Assembly: GCA_001013295.1 (NCBI GenBank)
Contig: LAZY01000010.1
Location: forward strand, 62,001 to 126,000
Direction: 5' to 3'
Length of the DNA stretch: 64,000 nt
DNA from: Chryseobacterium indologenes
GTDB taxonomy: Bacteria > Bacteroidota > Bacteroidia > Flavobacteriales > Weeksellaceae
Shown here: in pieces, positions 18,027-26,134 of the stretch
Layout: every line of letters starts with the position of its first letter
How positions within the stretch are numbered: position 1 is the first letter of the stretch
Notes under the pieces: generated by a model
The model's database searches: none
What the model saw: only the letters and a program-made list of their open reading frames with translations
What the model was told of the DNA's origin: nothing
Translations under genes and position numbers: made by a program

Positions 18027-18099
18027 ATTTAAATTCATACAATATGGATCGGAGACCATGAGAATTCTGTGAAAGATATGATTATCTTGAATCAGGCGT

Positions 18100-18804
18100 T
18101 TAAAACAGCAACGAAATCGCATAAATTAATCCAAGGATAGTAAGCGTAAAGAACCCGACTATAATATATTCAAATGCTCCAAAATTTTTTACCGGTGGGA
18201 AGTCCGGACTGAGCTGGTATTCTTCAATAGTCTGTCTGCTTATGGTCAGATCCGGACGAAAGCATTGAATTCCTCTTAAAAACTGGCGGTACATTTCAAA
18301 TTGATTGCTCAGGATCATATATTCAAAGTTGAAATCTATATTTGTCAATACAATTTCACCCATTTTATTTTTAAGGTAAATTTTCAGATAGGATTTAGCA
18401 TGTCTTCCCGTTGTCGTAAACATAAAAGCATCACCTGATGACTGTTTGGACTGTTGGAGGTCACTATATAAGATCGTATCAGTGACGTGATTTTCCCTGT
18501 TGTAAAAAGTAACCCCCTTTTCATCAATAACCGCTTTCCGGATCTTTTCTTTTTTCCGATAGGTTAAAGACATGATGAGAGCTATACCGCAGAGTATTAA
18601 TAGGAGCAAAGCAAAAATAAGCATGAAAAAAGTACTAAGATCATATTTTATATAGTTTTTGAAATGGCTATATATGTTCTCAGAAATGACTCCTGTTACG
18701 ATCACAACAATGATGATGACCAGCCACAAAATTGCCGTCAGAAGATAGGTAATTGGCTTGTTAATTTTAGAAACAACGGTTTCGAACTTCTCTGTCATAT
18801 TCAT
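18100..18804 (-). CDS. Membrane protein of unknown function, paralogue A
   Basis: A 234-residue protein. Two transmembrane helices lie in the first ~80 residues, followed by a basic stretch (YRKKEKIRKAV). A soluble domain of ~120 residues contains GVTFYNRENHVTDTILYSDL, SKQ and GIQCFRPDL. A third helix is at the C-terminus. The layout is like small bacterial proteins with a membrane-bound PH-like domain, but no family is firmly recognised. It lies eight bases after a homologous gene of the same length, with which it forms an operon. Confidence 0.6.
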   Translation of the reverse strand: MNMTEKFETVVSKINKPITYLLTAILWLVIIIVVIVTGVISENIYSHFKNYIKYDLSTFFMLIFALLLLILCGIALIMSLTYRKKEKIRKAVIDEKGVTFYNRENHVTDTILYSDLQQSKQSSGDAFMFTTTGRHAKSYLKIYLKNKMGEIVLTNIDFNFEYMILSNQFEMYRQFLRGIQCFRPDLTISRQTIEEYQLSPDFPPVKNFGAFEYIIVGFFTLTILGLIYAISLLF

Positions 18805-18812
18805 TTTTGAAT

Positions 18813-19517
18813 TTATAATAAAAAAGCAATGCCAACAATCATTGCACTCACGATAAGTACTGCCAGGATTAAAAGCCAGCCTCCCAAAGAAGTCCCTTTT
18901 TTATTGACTTCCCAGGTCACCGGATCAATGGAAAAGTTTCTCAAAGCCAGTGGGTCTATTTTTAAATCCGGACGAAATACAGTAATTCCTTGCATGAAAT
19001 GAGCATACAAACTCAATTTATTCTTTACAACATACATAGGGAGATTCATATCAATGCGTCTTGTTGCTTCTTCCTGTTTCTCTTGTTGTATAGTGATTTC
19101 CAGCAATGGGACTATCCCTGATCCCATGGGTGTTACCGTATAAATATCAAAATTTTGTTTTGAAGGACGAAGCTCCGTATACAATATCTGTTCTACGATT
19201 TCATTTTTTGAATTGTAAAATGCCAGGCCGGTGCCATTCACAACAATTTTACGGGCAATTCTCCTTCTTTTTATAATGTAATGATTGAGTGACGGAATTA
19301 AAATAATAAGTGAGATACCCCAACATATTGATAGGACTGGAAGAGTGGCATCAAATCCTCTTTTATAAATTCCATACAAAGGACCAAGACCAAAGAGGCA
19401 GAAAAAGAAAAAAATAATACCAAAAAATGTGAGCTGCAGAATAAAACTAAAGAACCTGTTTGTTTTAGATTCAACAGTCGGGAAGGGGATTTCTGTATTT
19501 GTTTTTGTGATATTCAT
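18813..19517 (-). CDS. Membrane protein of unknown function, paralogue B
   Basis: A 234-residue homologue of the next gene downstream. It shares two N-terminal helices, a basic patch (IKRRRIARKIV), the core GLAFYNSKNEIVEQILYTEL, SKQ and GITVFRPDLKI, and a C-terminal helix (WLLILAVLIVSAMIVGIAFLL). The two proteins are clearly diverged outside these motifs. They are probably an ancient tandem duplication and may form a heteromer. It is divergent from the CPBP protease gene, with the protease promoter in the short gap. Confidence 0.6.
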   Translation of the reverse strand: MNITKTNTEIPFPTVESKTNRFFSFILQLTFFGIIFFFFCLFGLGPLYGIYKRGFDATLPVLSICWGISLIILIPSLNHYIIKRRRIARKIVVNGTGLAFYNSKNEIVEQILYTELRPSKQNFDIYTVTPMGSGIVPLLEITIQQEKQEEATRRIDMNLPMYVVKNKLSLYAHFMQGITVFRPDLKIDPLALRNFSIDPVTWEVNKKGTSLGGWLLILAVLIVSAMIVGIAFLL

Positions 19518-19552
19518 GGTAGAGTGGCTAAATTAAGTATTTTCTTTTTTAG

Positions 19553-19583
19553 TTGCCTGTAGCATGCAAAAAAATTATCTTTG
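19553..19583 (+). promoter_or_regulatory. Promoter of the CPBP protease gene
   Basis: TTG at 19553-19555 and TATCTTTG at 19576-19583 with exactly 20 bases between them. This is a full match to the Bacteroidota consensus. It rules out the in-frame ATG at 19564 as the start and supports the ATG at 19612. Confidence 0.75.
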
Positions 19584-19611
19584 TTTTTATAAACTTTTAC
19601 AGAGAAAAAGA

Positions 19612-20442
19612 ATGGAAAATAGCAGGTATCCAAAGTTTACGTTTACATGGGTGGGCGCTGTTACTTTGGTCGTAGGATTATTTGTGGGAACGATGGCTGT
19701 TTCTTTATTCAGCACTTTTTGGAAAGTTGTTTTCAAAGAAAATCTTGAGCTCAAAGACTGGTTCCTTATGGTAGCCAATTCTGTAGGGTTCGTTGGGGCA
19801 ATTGCTTTTTTCGATTTTTTTATTGTGAGAAGAACGACTCAAAAGAAACTTAATTTTAACCTTTCTTCAGTGAACTTCTCCACCTATCTCATTATTTTTC
19901 CGATGATGGCAGGGATGATGTTTATTTCAGAATTTATTACCTCTCTGATTCCTGTTTCAGGACCTTTCTTTGGCGATTTCTACGAATATTTCACCCAACT
20001 GATGAACCAGCTGACTGATGATCCGGTGGTGATGATTATGATGACCGTAATAATGGCCCCTGTTTTTGAAGAAATTATATTCAGAGGAATTATTCAGAAA
20101 GGACTGATCAACAAAGGAATGGCACCCTGGAAAGCTATTTTGTATGCTTCTATTATCTTCGGGATTGTTCATGGGAATCCGTGGCAGTTCATCAGTGCAG
20201 TAATGTTAGGATGTGTATTAGGATTGGTCTATCACAAAACCACGTCTTTACTGATGCCTATATTGCTGCATGCGTTTAATAACCTGACTTTATCACTGCT
20301 GTTTATTTATGGGAAAAATGAAAGTTTTGCAGAGGTTTTTAAGGTTTCAGAATGGTTGATTTTAGCGGTAGGAGTTGTTCTTTTTTCTTTGTTCTACTAT
20401 TTTTTTACAAAGAAATATAAAGTGCACTATTCTGAAATGTAA
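19612..20442 (+). CDS. CPBP-family intramembrane glutamic endopeptidase
   Basis: A 276-residue polytopic membrane protein, started at the ATG at 19612 because a promoter covers the upstream ATG. The CPBP/ABI signature is complete: EEIIFRG (double Glu and Arg of motif 1), a histidine in FGIVHGN (motif 2), and LLHAFNN (motif 4). Families of this type include Rce1 and bacterial proteases that cleave within membranes or act on prenylated peptides. The substrate here is unknown. The rdgB-like gene begins 44 bases later and may be read through, as no terminator is seen between them. Confidence 0.9.
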   Translation: MENSRYPKFTFTWVGAVTLVVGLFVGTMAVSLFSTFWKVVFKENLELKDWFLMVANSVGFVGAIAFFDFFIVRRTTQKKLNFNLSSVNFSTYLIIFPMMAGMMFISEFITSLIPVSGPFFGDFYEYFTQLMNQLTDDPVVMIMMTVIMAPVFEEIIFRGIIQKGLINKGMAPWKAILYASIIFGIVHGNPWQFISAVMLGCVLGLVYHKTTSLLMPILLHAFNNLTLSLLFIYGKNESFAEVFKVSEWLILAVGVVLFSLFYYFFTKKYKVHYSEM

Positions 20443-20486
20443 TTCAGTGAGTTTTAAAAAAGTAATATTGGAAAATGAATATAGAA

Positions 20487-21062
20487 ATGGAATTATTAGT
20501 AGCAACACATAACGAGCATAAAAAAGAAGAAATCCAGCAGATCCTGGGAAATGAGTGCGTGGTAAAAAGTCTTACGGATTATAATATCCATGAGGAGATT
20601 GTAGAAGATGGAGACTCTTTTCATGCCAATGCCCTGATCAAAGCAAAATACTGTTTCGAGAAAACCGGAATTCCGAGTTTAGGAGACGACAGTGGTCTGG
20701 TAGTGGAATCTTTGGATGGAAGACCTGGAATATTTTCAGCCCGTTATGCAGGAGATCACGATTTTGCCAAAAATATCGAGAAAGTACTGGAAGAGATGAA
20801 GAAGATAGAAAACAGGAAGGCTTATTTCGTTACCGTTCTGTGCTATTATGATGAAAACGGAGCACAGTATTTTGAAGGCAGAGTTCATGGGAATCTGTTG
20901 ACTGAAAATAAAGGATTCAAAGGATTCGGATATGATCCAATCTTCGTTCCTACAGGATATGATAAAACTTTTGCAGAAATGAATCCTGAAGATAAAAATA
21001 AAATCAGCCACCGTAAGCAGGCTTTGGATTTGTTTATGGATTTTTTAAAAGTGAAAGATTAA
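20487..21062 (+). CDS. rdgB: Non-canonical purine NTP pyrophosphatase (XTP/dITP diphosphatase)
   Basis: A 191-residue member of the HAM1/RdgB family, which hydrolyses dITP and XTP to monophosphates and keeps deaminated purines out of DNA. I start at the ATG at 20487 (MELLVATHNEHKKEEI), which fits the family N-terminus; an ATG at 20475 would add four residues. Motifs are SLGDDSGLVVESLDGRPG, GVFSARYAG-type sequence (read as IFSARYAGD), and GFGYDPIFVP with FAEMNPEDKNKISHR at the end. Length is typical. Confidence 0.93.
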   Translation: MELLVATHNEHKKEEIQQILGNECVVKSLTDYNIHEEIVEDGDSFHANALIKAKYCFEKTGIPSLGDDSGLVVESLDGRPGIFSARYAGDHDFAKNIEKVLEEMKKIENRKAYFVTVLCYYDENGAQYFEGRVHGNLLTENKGFKGFGYDPIFVPTGYDKTFAEMNPEDKNKISHRKQALDLFMDFLKVKD

Positions 21063-21130
21063 GTCTAACAATTAAGGAGAAATTCCTATTTGGATTTTCT
21101 GTCGTACATTTGCTACAATAAACTATTGAT

Positions 21131-22045
21131 TTGAGTACTTATTTAACGATATTAGGTTTTAATTCAGCAATACCAACCATCAATTCGTCACCAACGGCGC
21201 AGCTGCTGGAGATGGAGGAGAGGCACTTCCTGATCGATTGTGGAGAAGGAACGCAGGTACAGCTGAGGAAAGCAAAAGCGAGATTTTCAAAAATCAATCA
21301 TATTTTTATTTCCCATCTTCATGGGGACCATTGTTTCGGGCTTCCGGGGCTTATTGCCTCTTTCCGCCTTTTGGGCAGAGAAACCCCTTTACATGTATAT
21401 GGCCCGAAAGGAATAAAAAAAATGCTGGAAACCATTTTCCAGATTACGGAAACTCACCGTGGGTTTGAGGTGGTTTATCATGAACTGGATAAAGATTATT
21501 CTGAAAAGATCTACGAAGACAACAGGGTAGAGGTATATACCATTCCTTTGGATCACAGAATTTACTGCAATGGTTATCTTTTTAAAGAAAAACCAAAAGA
21601 CAGGCATCTTAATATGAAAGAGATTGCCAAGTATAGTGAGATTGAAAGCTGTGATTACCATAACATCAAAGCAGGAAAAGACTTTGTGTTAAGCGATGGC
21701 TATGTTCTGAAAAATGAAGTATTGACCGTAGACCCCGCTCCGTCGGTATCCTATGCATTCTGCAGTGATACCCGTTATCTGGAAAGTGTCATTCCGATTA
21801 TTAAAAATGCAACCGTTCTGTATCATGAATCTACCTTTTTGCATGATCTGAAAGAAATGGCAGACTATACCGGACATACCACAGCACTGGAAGCAGCAAC
21901 CATTGCTCAGAAAGCGCAGGTGGGTAAACTGATCCTGGGACATTTTTCCAACAGATACGGAGACCTGACGGTATTTACCGATGAAGCCAGAAATATCTTT
22001 CCCAATTCCTATTTACCAAAGGCATTGGAAAGTGTAAAGATTTAA
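21131..22045 (+). CDS. rnz: Ribonuclease Z (tRNA 3' endonuclease)
   Basis: A 304-residue metallo-beta-lactamase-fold endonuclease that trims tRNA precursors at the 3' end. The start is TTG at 21131 (STYLTILGFNSAIPT). The zinc-binding motif is FISHLHGDHCFGLPG near residue 60. Later ligands lie in FCSDTRYLE, YHESTF, and LILGHFSNRYGD. Length is typical for the short form. A TACATTTG box at 21105-21112 lies 18 bases before the start. A TIGR02757-family gene follows almost directly. Confidence 0.95.
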   Translation: MSTYLTILGFNSAIPTINSSPTAQLLEMEERHFLIDCGEGTQVQLRKAKARFSKINHIFISHLHGDHCFGLPGLIASFRLLGRETPLHVYGPKGIKKMLETIFQITETHRGFEVVYHELDKDYSEKIYEDNRVEVYTIPLDHRIYCNGYLFKEKPKDRHLNMKEIAKYSEIESCDYHNIKAGKDFVLSDGYVLKNEVLTVDPAPSVSYAFCSDTRYLESVIPIIKNATVLYHESTFLHDLKEMADYTGHTTALEAATIAQKAQVGKLILGHFSNRYGDLTVFTDEARNIFPNSYLPKALESVKI

Positions 22046-22052
22046 ATTGAAT

Positions 22053-22823
22053 ATGCTGAAATTTGAAGAACTAAGAAGTTTTCTTGATGAAAAAGCAGAC
22101 CAGTATAATGCCCCTGATTTTATTGAAAATGATCCCATACAGATTCCGCATCGTTTTTCAGTAAAGCAGGATATTGAAATTGCCGGTTTTTTGGCCGCAA
22201 CCATTTCGTGGGGAAACAGAAAATCAATCATTAAATCTGCGGAGAAAATGCTTGACATCATGGGGAACTCTCCTTATGATTTTGTACTGAATTATTCTGA
22301 TAAAGATTTGAAAGAGATTCAGGATAAAAGCCTTCACAGAACATTCAATGGGCAGGATTTTTCCTATTTTATAAAACAGTTCAACAGAATCTATAAAGAA
22401 AATGAGAGTCTGGAAAGCCTGTTTGAGATCAGAGAATCGGAAATCAATTTCCTGCATGCTATAGAGAGATTCAGAAACAGTTTCCTGGAAACGGAAAAGC
22501 ACAGAAGTCATAAACATATCAGCTCACCTTACAAAAACTCTTCTGCCAAAAGGATTATCATGTTTCTGAGATGGATGGTACGTAAAGACAAAAGGGGAGT
22601 AGACTTTGGAATCTGGGAAAATATTGATCAGAAACACTTGTCTATCCCTCTGGATGTACATACCGGAAATATTTCAAGGAAATTGGGATTGGTTTCCCGA
22701 ACTCAGAATGACTGGAAAACTGTAGAAGAGCTGGATATTGCCATTCGGAAATTTGATGAAAAGGATCCTGCCAAGTATGATTTTGCGTTATTTGGACTGG
22801 GAGTTACTAAAGAGCTGTTGTAA
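22053..22823 (+). CDS. TIGR02757-family protein (DUF2400)
   Basis: A 256-residue protein of a conserved family of unknown function. I start at the ATG at 22053, seven bases after the rnz stop. Diagnostic features are an N-terminal helical segment, IAGFLAATISWGNRKSI, the middle NRIYKENESLESLF, FLRWMVRKDKRGVDFGIW, and IPLDVHTGNISRKLGLVSRTQNDW near the end. The last motif resembles helix-hairpin-helix DNA-glycosylase-like sequence, so a link to nucleic acids is possible but unproven. Probably cotranscribed with rnz. Confidence 0.88.
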   Translation: MLKFEELRSFLDEKADQYNAPDFIENDPIQIPHRFSVKQDIEIAGFLAATISWGNRKSIIKSAEKMLDIMGNSPYDFVLNYSDKDLKEIQDKSLHRTFNGQDFSYFIKQFNRIYKENESLESLFEIRESEINFLHAIERFRNSFLETEKHRSHKHISSPYKNSSAKRIIMFLRWMVRKDKRGVDFGIWENIDQKHLSIPLDVHTGNISRKLGLVSRTQNDWKTVEELDIAIRKFDEKDPAKYDFALFGLGVTKELL

Positions 22824-22835
22824 AAAAAACAAAGG

Positions 22836-23396
22836 ATGAAAAAATATAACGAAAAAACAGAAGTTCTTGAAAAGATAGCAGACAGTATTACGGCATGGAT
22901 AGGGTCTATTCAGTCCCTGATTGTGCATACTCTGCTGTTTGTTACTTCCTTTCTGCTTCCCATGATAGGCCTCGTGGAATTTGATAAAATGCTTCTGATT
23001 CTTACCACGGTACTTTCTCTGGAGGCTATTTATCTGGCGATCTTTATTCAGATGTCGGTGAACAAGAGCCACGAAAAGATTGAAGACATTCAGGAGGATA
23101 TTGAAGATATTCAGGAGGATATTGAGGAAATCAGTGAGGATATTGAAGAGATCAGTGAAGACATTGAGGAGATCAATGAAGATATAGAAGACATCCAGGA
23201 AGACATCGAAGAGATCAGTGAAGACATTGAGGAGATCAATGAGGATGAAGAAGAGGATGATCACAATGAAAGAGCAAAAAATGTAATGCTGAAAAGCAAT
23301 GTAAGCTCTAATAAAAATGAAATAAAAGGATTAAAAGATATTATAGCCCAGCTGCAGAATGAAATCGATCAGCTCAAAAAAGATGGGCAGGAATGA
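22836..23396 (+). CDS. DUF1003-like two-helix membrane protein with an acidic heptad-repeat coiled coil
   Basis: A 186-residue protein. Residues 1-80 have two membrane helices (SLIVHTLLFVTSFLLPMIGL and LLILTTVLSLEAIYLAIFIQ), resembling the DUF1003 membrane core. Residues 83-138 are eight tandem seven-residue units of the form EDIxEDI or EEIxEDI, encoded by a 21-base tandem repeat (23082-23249). Isoleucines fall at positions three and seven, giving a 4-3 hydrophobic spacing typical of a coiled coil, while nearly all other positions are acidic. An EEEDD cluster and a more ordinary coiled coil (GLKDIIAQLQNEIDQLKKD) follow. The function is unknown. Terminator directly after. Confidence 0.75.
   Translation: MKKYNEKTEVLEKIADSITAWIGSIQSLIVHTLLFVTSFLLPMIGLVEFDKMLLILTTVLSLEAIYLAIFIQMSVNKSHEKIEDIQEDIEDIQEDIEEISEDIEEISEDIEEINEDIEDIQEDIEEISEDIEEINEDEEEDDHNERAKNVMLKSNVSSNKNEIKGLKDIIAQLQNEIDQLKKDGQE
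23082..23249 (+). repeat. 21-base tandem repeat (8 units) within the membrane coiled-coil gene
   Basis: Eight consecutive 21-base units encode heptads. Units 4 (23145-23165) and 7 (23208-23228) are identical, and units 3-5 resemble units 6-8, which suggests duplication of a three-unit, 63-base block. Confidence 0.9.
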
Positions 23397-23416
23397 TAAA
23401 TATCTTCCGAAAAGCA

Positions 23417-23447
23417 AACAGATCAATAGCTATTGATCTGTTTTTTT
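23417..23447 (+). terminator. Rho-independent terminator
   Basis: AACAGATCAATA pairs with TATTGATCTGTT in a perfect stem followed by a T run, after the heptad-repeat gene. Confidence 0.9.
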
Positions 23448-23570
23448 ATAATTGTAATGTCTGTATTCCTGATTTGCAGAAAATGTAATGATAAGATTAA
23501 AATGTTGAGAATATGGAGGGTAAAATAGAAAATACTCTTGTAAGGGGCTGGTTTTGTGTATTTTTTTTGT

Positions 23571-23578
23571 TACATTTG
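23571..23578 (+). promoter_or_regulatory. -7 box upstream of the first anchor-L gene
   Basis: TACATTTG matches TAnnTTTG and lies 16 bases before the ATG at 23595. The nearest TTG is only 14 bases upstream, so the -33 element is poor. Confidence 0.45.
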
Positions 23579-23594
23579 AGGAAATAAAAATAAA

Positions 23595-25964
23595 ATGTTG
23601 AATTATAGACAAAAAAACTACCTTTTTCTCTTAGTGCTATTGTTGGTTTCAACTTCTTTATTCTCTCAAAGAAAACCGCCCAAAAATACGGTGTCTGCTG
23701 TGAATAAGAAGGCTGGTGCATTTATAGATGTGAATGCAACCGGTTACGCACCTTCCAGCTATACACCAGAGCAACTCGTGAAAGACATTCTGATCAACGG
23801 AGGATCTACCTGTTCTGTACCAAACGTAACGAACGTAACGATAACTCCGAATCAAGCCAATACGAATAACGATCGTTTTTGGGGATATTTTCATAAAGGA
23901 ACAACAAACTTTCCATTCAAAGACGGTATTGTTTTAACGACAGGAAAGGCCAAAGAAGCCGGAAATGTAGCAGCTAGTGCAAGTTATGGCGTGCCAGGTG
24001 CAGGAATTGATGATCCTGATCTTTTGGCAGCAGTTCCGAATCCTGACCCTAGTTACCATTATAATGATAACGTAATGCTGGAGTTTGATTTTGTTCCCAA
24101 TTCCACTCAGGTGAAATTTAATTATATTTTTGCTTCTGAAGAATATGAAAAAACAAGTAATTATCCATGTAAGTATTCAGATGCATTTGCTTTATTGATC
24201 AAACCTGTTTCGGGAGGACCTTATGTCAATCTGGCTGTTTTGCCAAATAATGCAGGACCCGTTGCGATGACAAATATTCGCCCTGAGATTACAGTCTTTG
24301 ATGGCTGTCCTGCTAAGAATGAGCAGTATTTTGCAGGATATAATTCTGATCCTAATATTGTTACCAATTATGATGGAAGGACCGTACCTTTAACTGCCGT
24401 AGGAACTGTAACGCCAGGGGTTAAATATCATTTCAAAATGGTCTTGTCCGATTATAGAGATACTAGCTTCGATTCTGCTGTATTTATCGAAGGAGGTTCT
24501 TTTGATATTGGAATTAAAATTGTAGATGAAAACAATGCTGTTTTGCCTGGTACGATCAAAATGTGTGATAATACCCCAAAGGTATTGAAAGCTCAGGTTG
24601 CTGACATTCCCGGGATGACTTATCAGTGGTATAAGGATGGTGTTGCCATTCCTGGAGCAACCAGCGGTACTTATATTGCTACTGCACCGGGAGTATATAC
24701 TGTAAAAGTAATGGTTCCTGGTAATAACTGTCCGGGAGAAGCGACCATTACCATTATTGGCGGAACAAGCCCTACAGTACAGAACGCTACGGTTAAGCTC
24801 TGTACCACACCTACAGTTACAACTTTCAATCTCGAAAATGCAAAACCTCTGATCAGTACAACTCCGGGAGCGGTGTTTAGTTTCTATACCACTCAGGCTG
24901 ATGCACAAGCTCAGAATAACAATTTCCTTACGAATCTTACCAGCTACAACGGAACAAATGGCCAGGTGCTGTATGTTCTTGTTTCCAATGGAGCATTCTG
25001 TAGCAGAATTGCCACGTTGACCCTGCAGAAAGAAGAAACACCTGTTGCCATCCTTAATGCTGCTAAGCTTAAAATTTGTTTGGGAGAATCTGTATTATTA
25101 ACAGCTGGCGGTGGTGTTACCTACGAGTGGGGAGATACTTCAACTACGACCGGTGCAACAAGAACGGTAAGTCCAACGAAAACAACAACGTATACAGTAT
25201 ATGCTGTCGGAGCATTGGGATGTAAATCTTTACAGCCGGCCAGAGTAACTGTTGAAGTAGTACCTGCTATTGTTTCTACTTTAAAAGGTGGACATATCTG
25301 TCAGGGAGATAAAATTATTCTTGACGCCGGAACAGGTCCTGGATATACCTATCAATGGAGTTCAGGAGAAACCAGTCAGACGATCACTGTAAGTACTCCG
25401 GGAGAGTATTCTGTGACAATTAGTAACGGAGTATGTTCACAAACTTTCAAAACTCAGGTGATTAAAGCTGTTATTCCTGAAATCACAAACGTTGATTATA
25501 ATGACAGAGGAACAATGATTCTTACAGCAACCAATCCTAGTAACGGAATCCTTGAGTATTCAGTAGATAACGGGGTGACTTGGCAGCTTTCCAACATTTT
25601 CCATAATGTTCCTAAAAACAAAGTGATTGCTATTCGTGTAAGAGTAAAATATACCAGCTGTGTAGGCTTCCTGGAGTTCTTTACCTTTGTGATGAAGAAT
25701 GTGATTACTCCGAACGGGGATAATATCAACGATGTTATCGACTTTAGCGGAGTAGTTAATTATAAGAACTTCAGCGGTCAGGTTTTTGACCGATACGGAA
25801 GAGAAGTGTTCAAGGCACAGAAAATCAATCCTTATTGGGATGGATACTTCCAGGGAAAAAAATTACCTACTGCCTCATATTGGTACCAGGTAACCTACGA
25901 AGATCCTGCAAGCAAACAGGTCACTGCAAAAACAGGTTGGATCCTGCTTAAAAATATAGAGTAA
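23595..25964 (+). CDS. Choice-of-anchor L protein with type B (gliding-motility) T9SS sorting domain, copy 1
   Basis: A 789-residue secreted protein. A signal peptide ends at STSLFSQ. The choice-of-anchor L domain spans about residues 38-300: FIDVNATGYAPSSYT, a VKDILINGG segment, WGYFHKG, FVLT-like GIVLTTGKAKEAGN, EFDFVPNSTQVKFNYIFASEEY and YHFKMVLSDYRD. Ig-like modules follow (YQWYKDGVAIPGATSGTY; and ICLGESVLLTAGGG to TYTVYAVGALGCKS). The C-terminal ~85 residues are the type B sorting domain: NVITPNGDNINDVIDF, FDRYGREVFK, then YWYQVTYED and GWILLKN. It is the first of three tandem homologues. Surface display or gliding and adhesion roles are inferred from the family only. Confidence 0.88.
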   Translation: MLNYRQKNYLFLLVLLLVSTSLFSQRKPPKNTVSAVNKKAGAFIDVNATGYAPSSYTPEQLVKDILINGGSTCSVPNVTNVTITPNQANTNNDRFWGYFHKGTTNFPFKDGIVLTTGKAKEAGNVAASASYGVPGAGIDDPDLLAAVPNPDPSYHYNDNVMLEFDFVPNSTQVKFNYIFASEEYEKTSNYPCKYSDAFALLIKPVSGGPYVNLAVLPNNAGPVAMTNIRPEITVFDGCPAKNEQYFAGYNSDPNIVTNYDGRTVPLTAVGTVTPGVKYHFKMVLSDYRDTSFDSAVFIEGGSFDIGIKIVDENNAVLPGTIKMCDNTPKVLKAQVADIPGMTYQWYKDGVAIPGATSGTYIATAPGVYTVKVMVPGNNCPGEATITIIGGTSPTVQNATVKLCTTPTVTTFNLENAKPLISTTPGAVFSFYTTQADAQAQNNNFLTNLTSYNGTNGQVLYVLVSNGAFCSRIATLTLQKEETPVAILNAAKLKICLGESVLLTAGGGVTYEWGDTSTTTGATRTVSPTKTTTYTVYAVGALGCKSLQPARVTVEVVPAIVSTLKGGHICQGDKIILDAGTGPGYTYQWSSGETSQTITVSTPGEYSVTISNGVCSQTFKTQVIKAVIPEITNVDYNDRGTMILTATNPSNGILEYSVDNGVTWQLSNIFHNVPKNKVIAIRVRVKYTSCVGFLEFFTFVMKNVITPNGDNINDVIDFSGVVNYKNFSGQVFDRYGREVFKAQKINPYWDGYFQGKKLPTASYWYQVTYEDPASKQVTAKTGWILLKNIE

Positions 25965-25981
25965 TTTTTAAAATATCTTTG

Positions 25982-26012
25982 AAAGACTGGCGATGTTGCC
26001 AGTCTTTTTTTA
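25982..26012 (+). terminator. Rho-independent terminator
   Basis: AAAGACTGGC and GCCAGTCTTT arms around a six-base loop, then a T run, after anchor-L copy 1. Confidence 0.9.
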
Positions 26013-26110
26013 TTATTTTGAAATCAATAGAGTTGATATTCTACGATAAATAAATTTGCGTTAGTAACAATGTAAATTATGTTAAGCTGAATTTTAATCA
26101 AAAAAAATAG

Positions 26111-26118
26111 TATTTTTG
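26111..26118 (+). promoter_or_regulatory. -7 box upstream of the second anchor-L gene
   Basis: TATTTTTG matches TAnnTTTG 16 bases before the ATG at 26135, the same spacing as in copy 1. No TTG was seen at the expected -33 distance. Confidence 0.45.
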
Positions 26119-26134
26119 TTTAAAATAATATAAA

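Noticed and set aside
23082..23249. CRISPR-like array
   Set aside because: The repeats are contiguous without spacers and encode heptads in frame, so this is a coding minisatellite.
22788..23264. 158-residue open frame on the minus strand opposite the heptad repeat
   Set aside because: It is a by-product of the 21-base repeat read backwards and gives a low-complexity peptide. The plus-strand protein has clear membrane and coiled-coil logic.
24390..24908. 172-residue minus-strand frame inside anchor-L copy 1
   Set aside because: Antisense shadow, with cysteine- and serine-rich composition unlike the neighbouring proteins.
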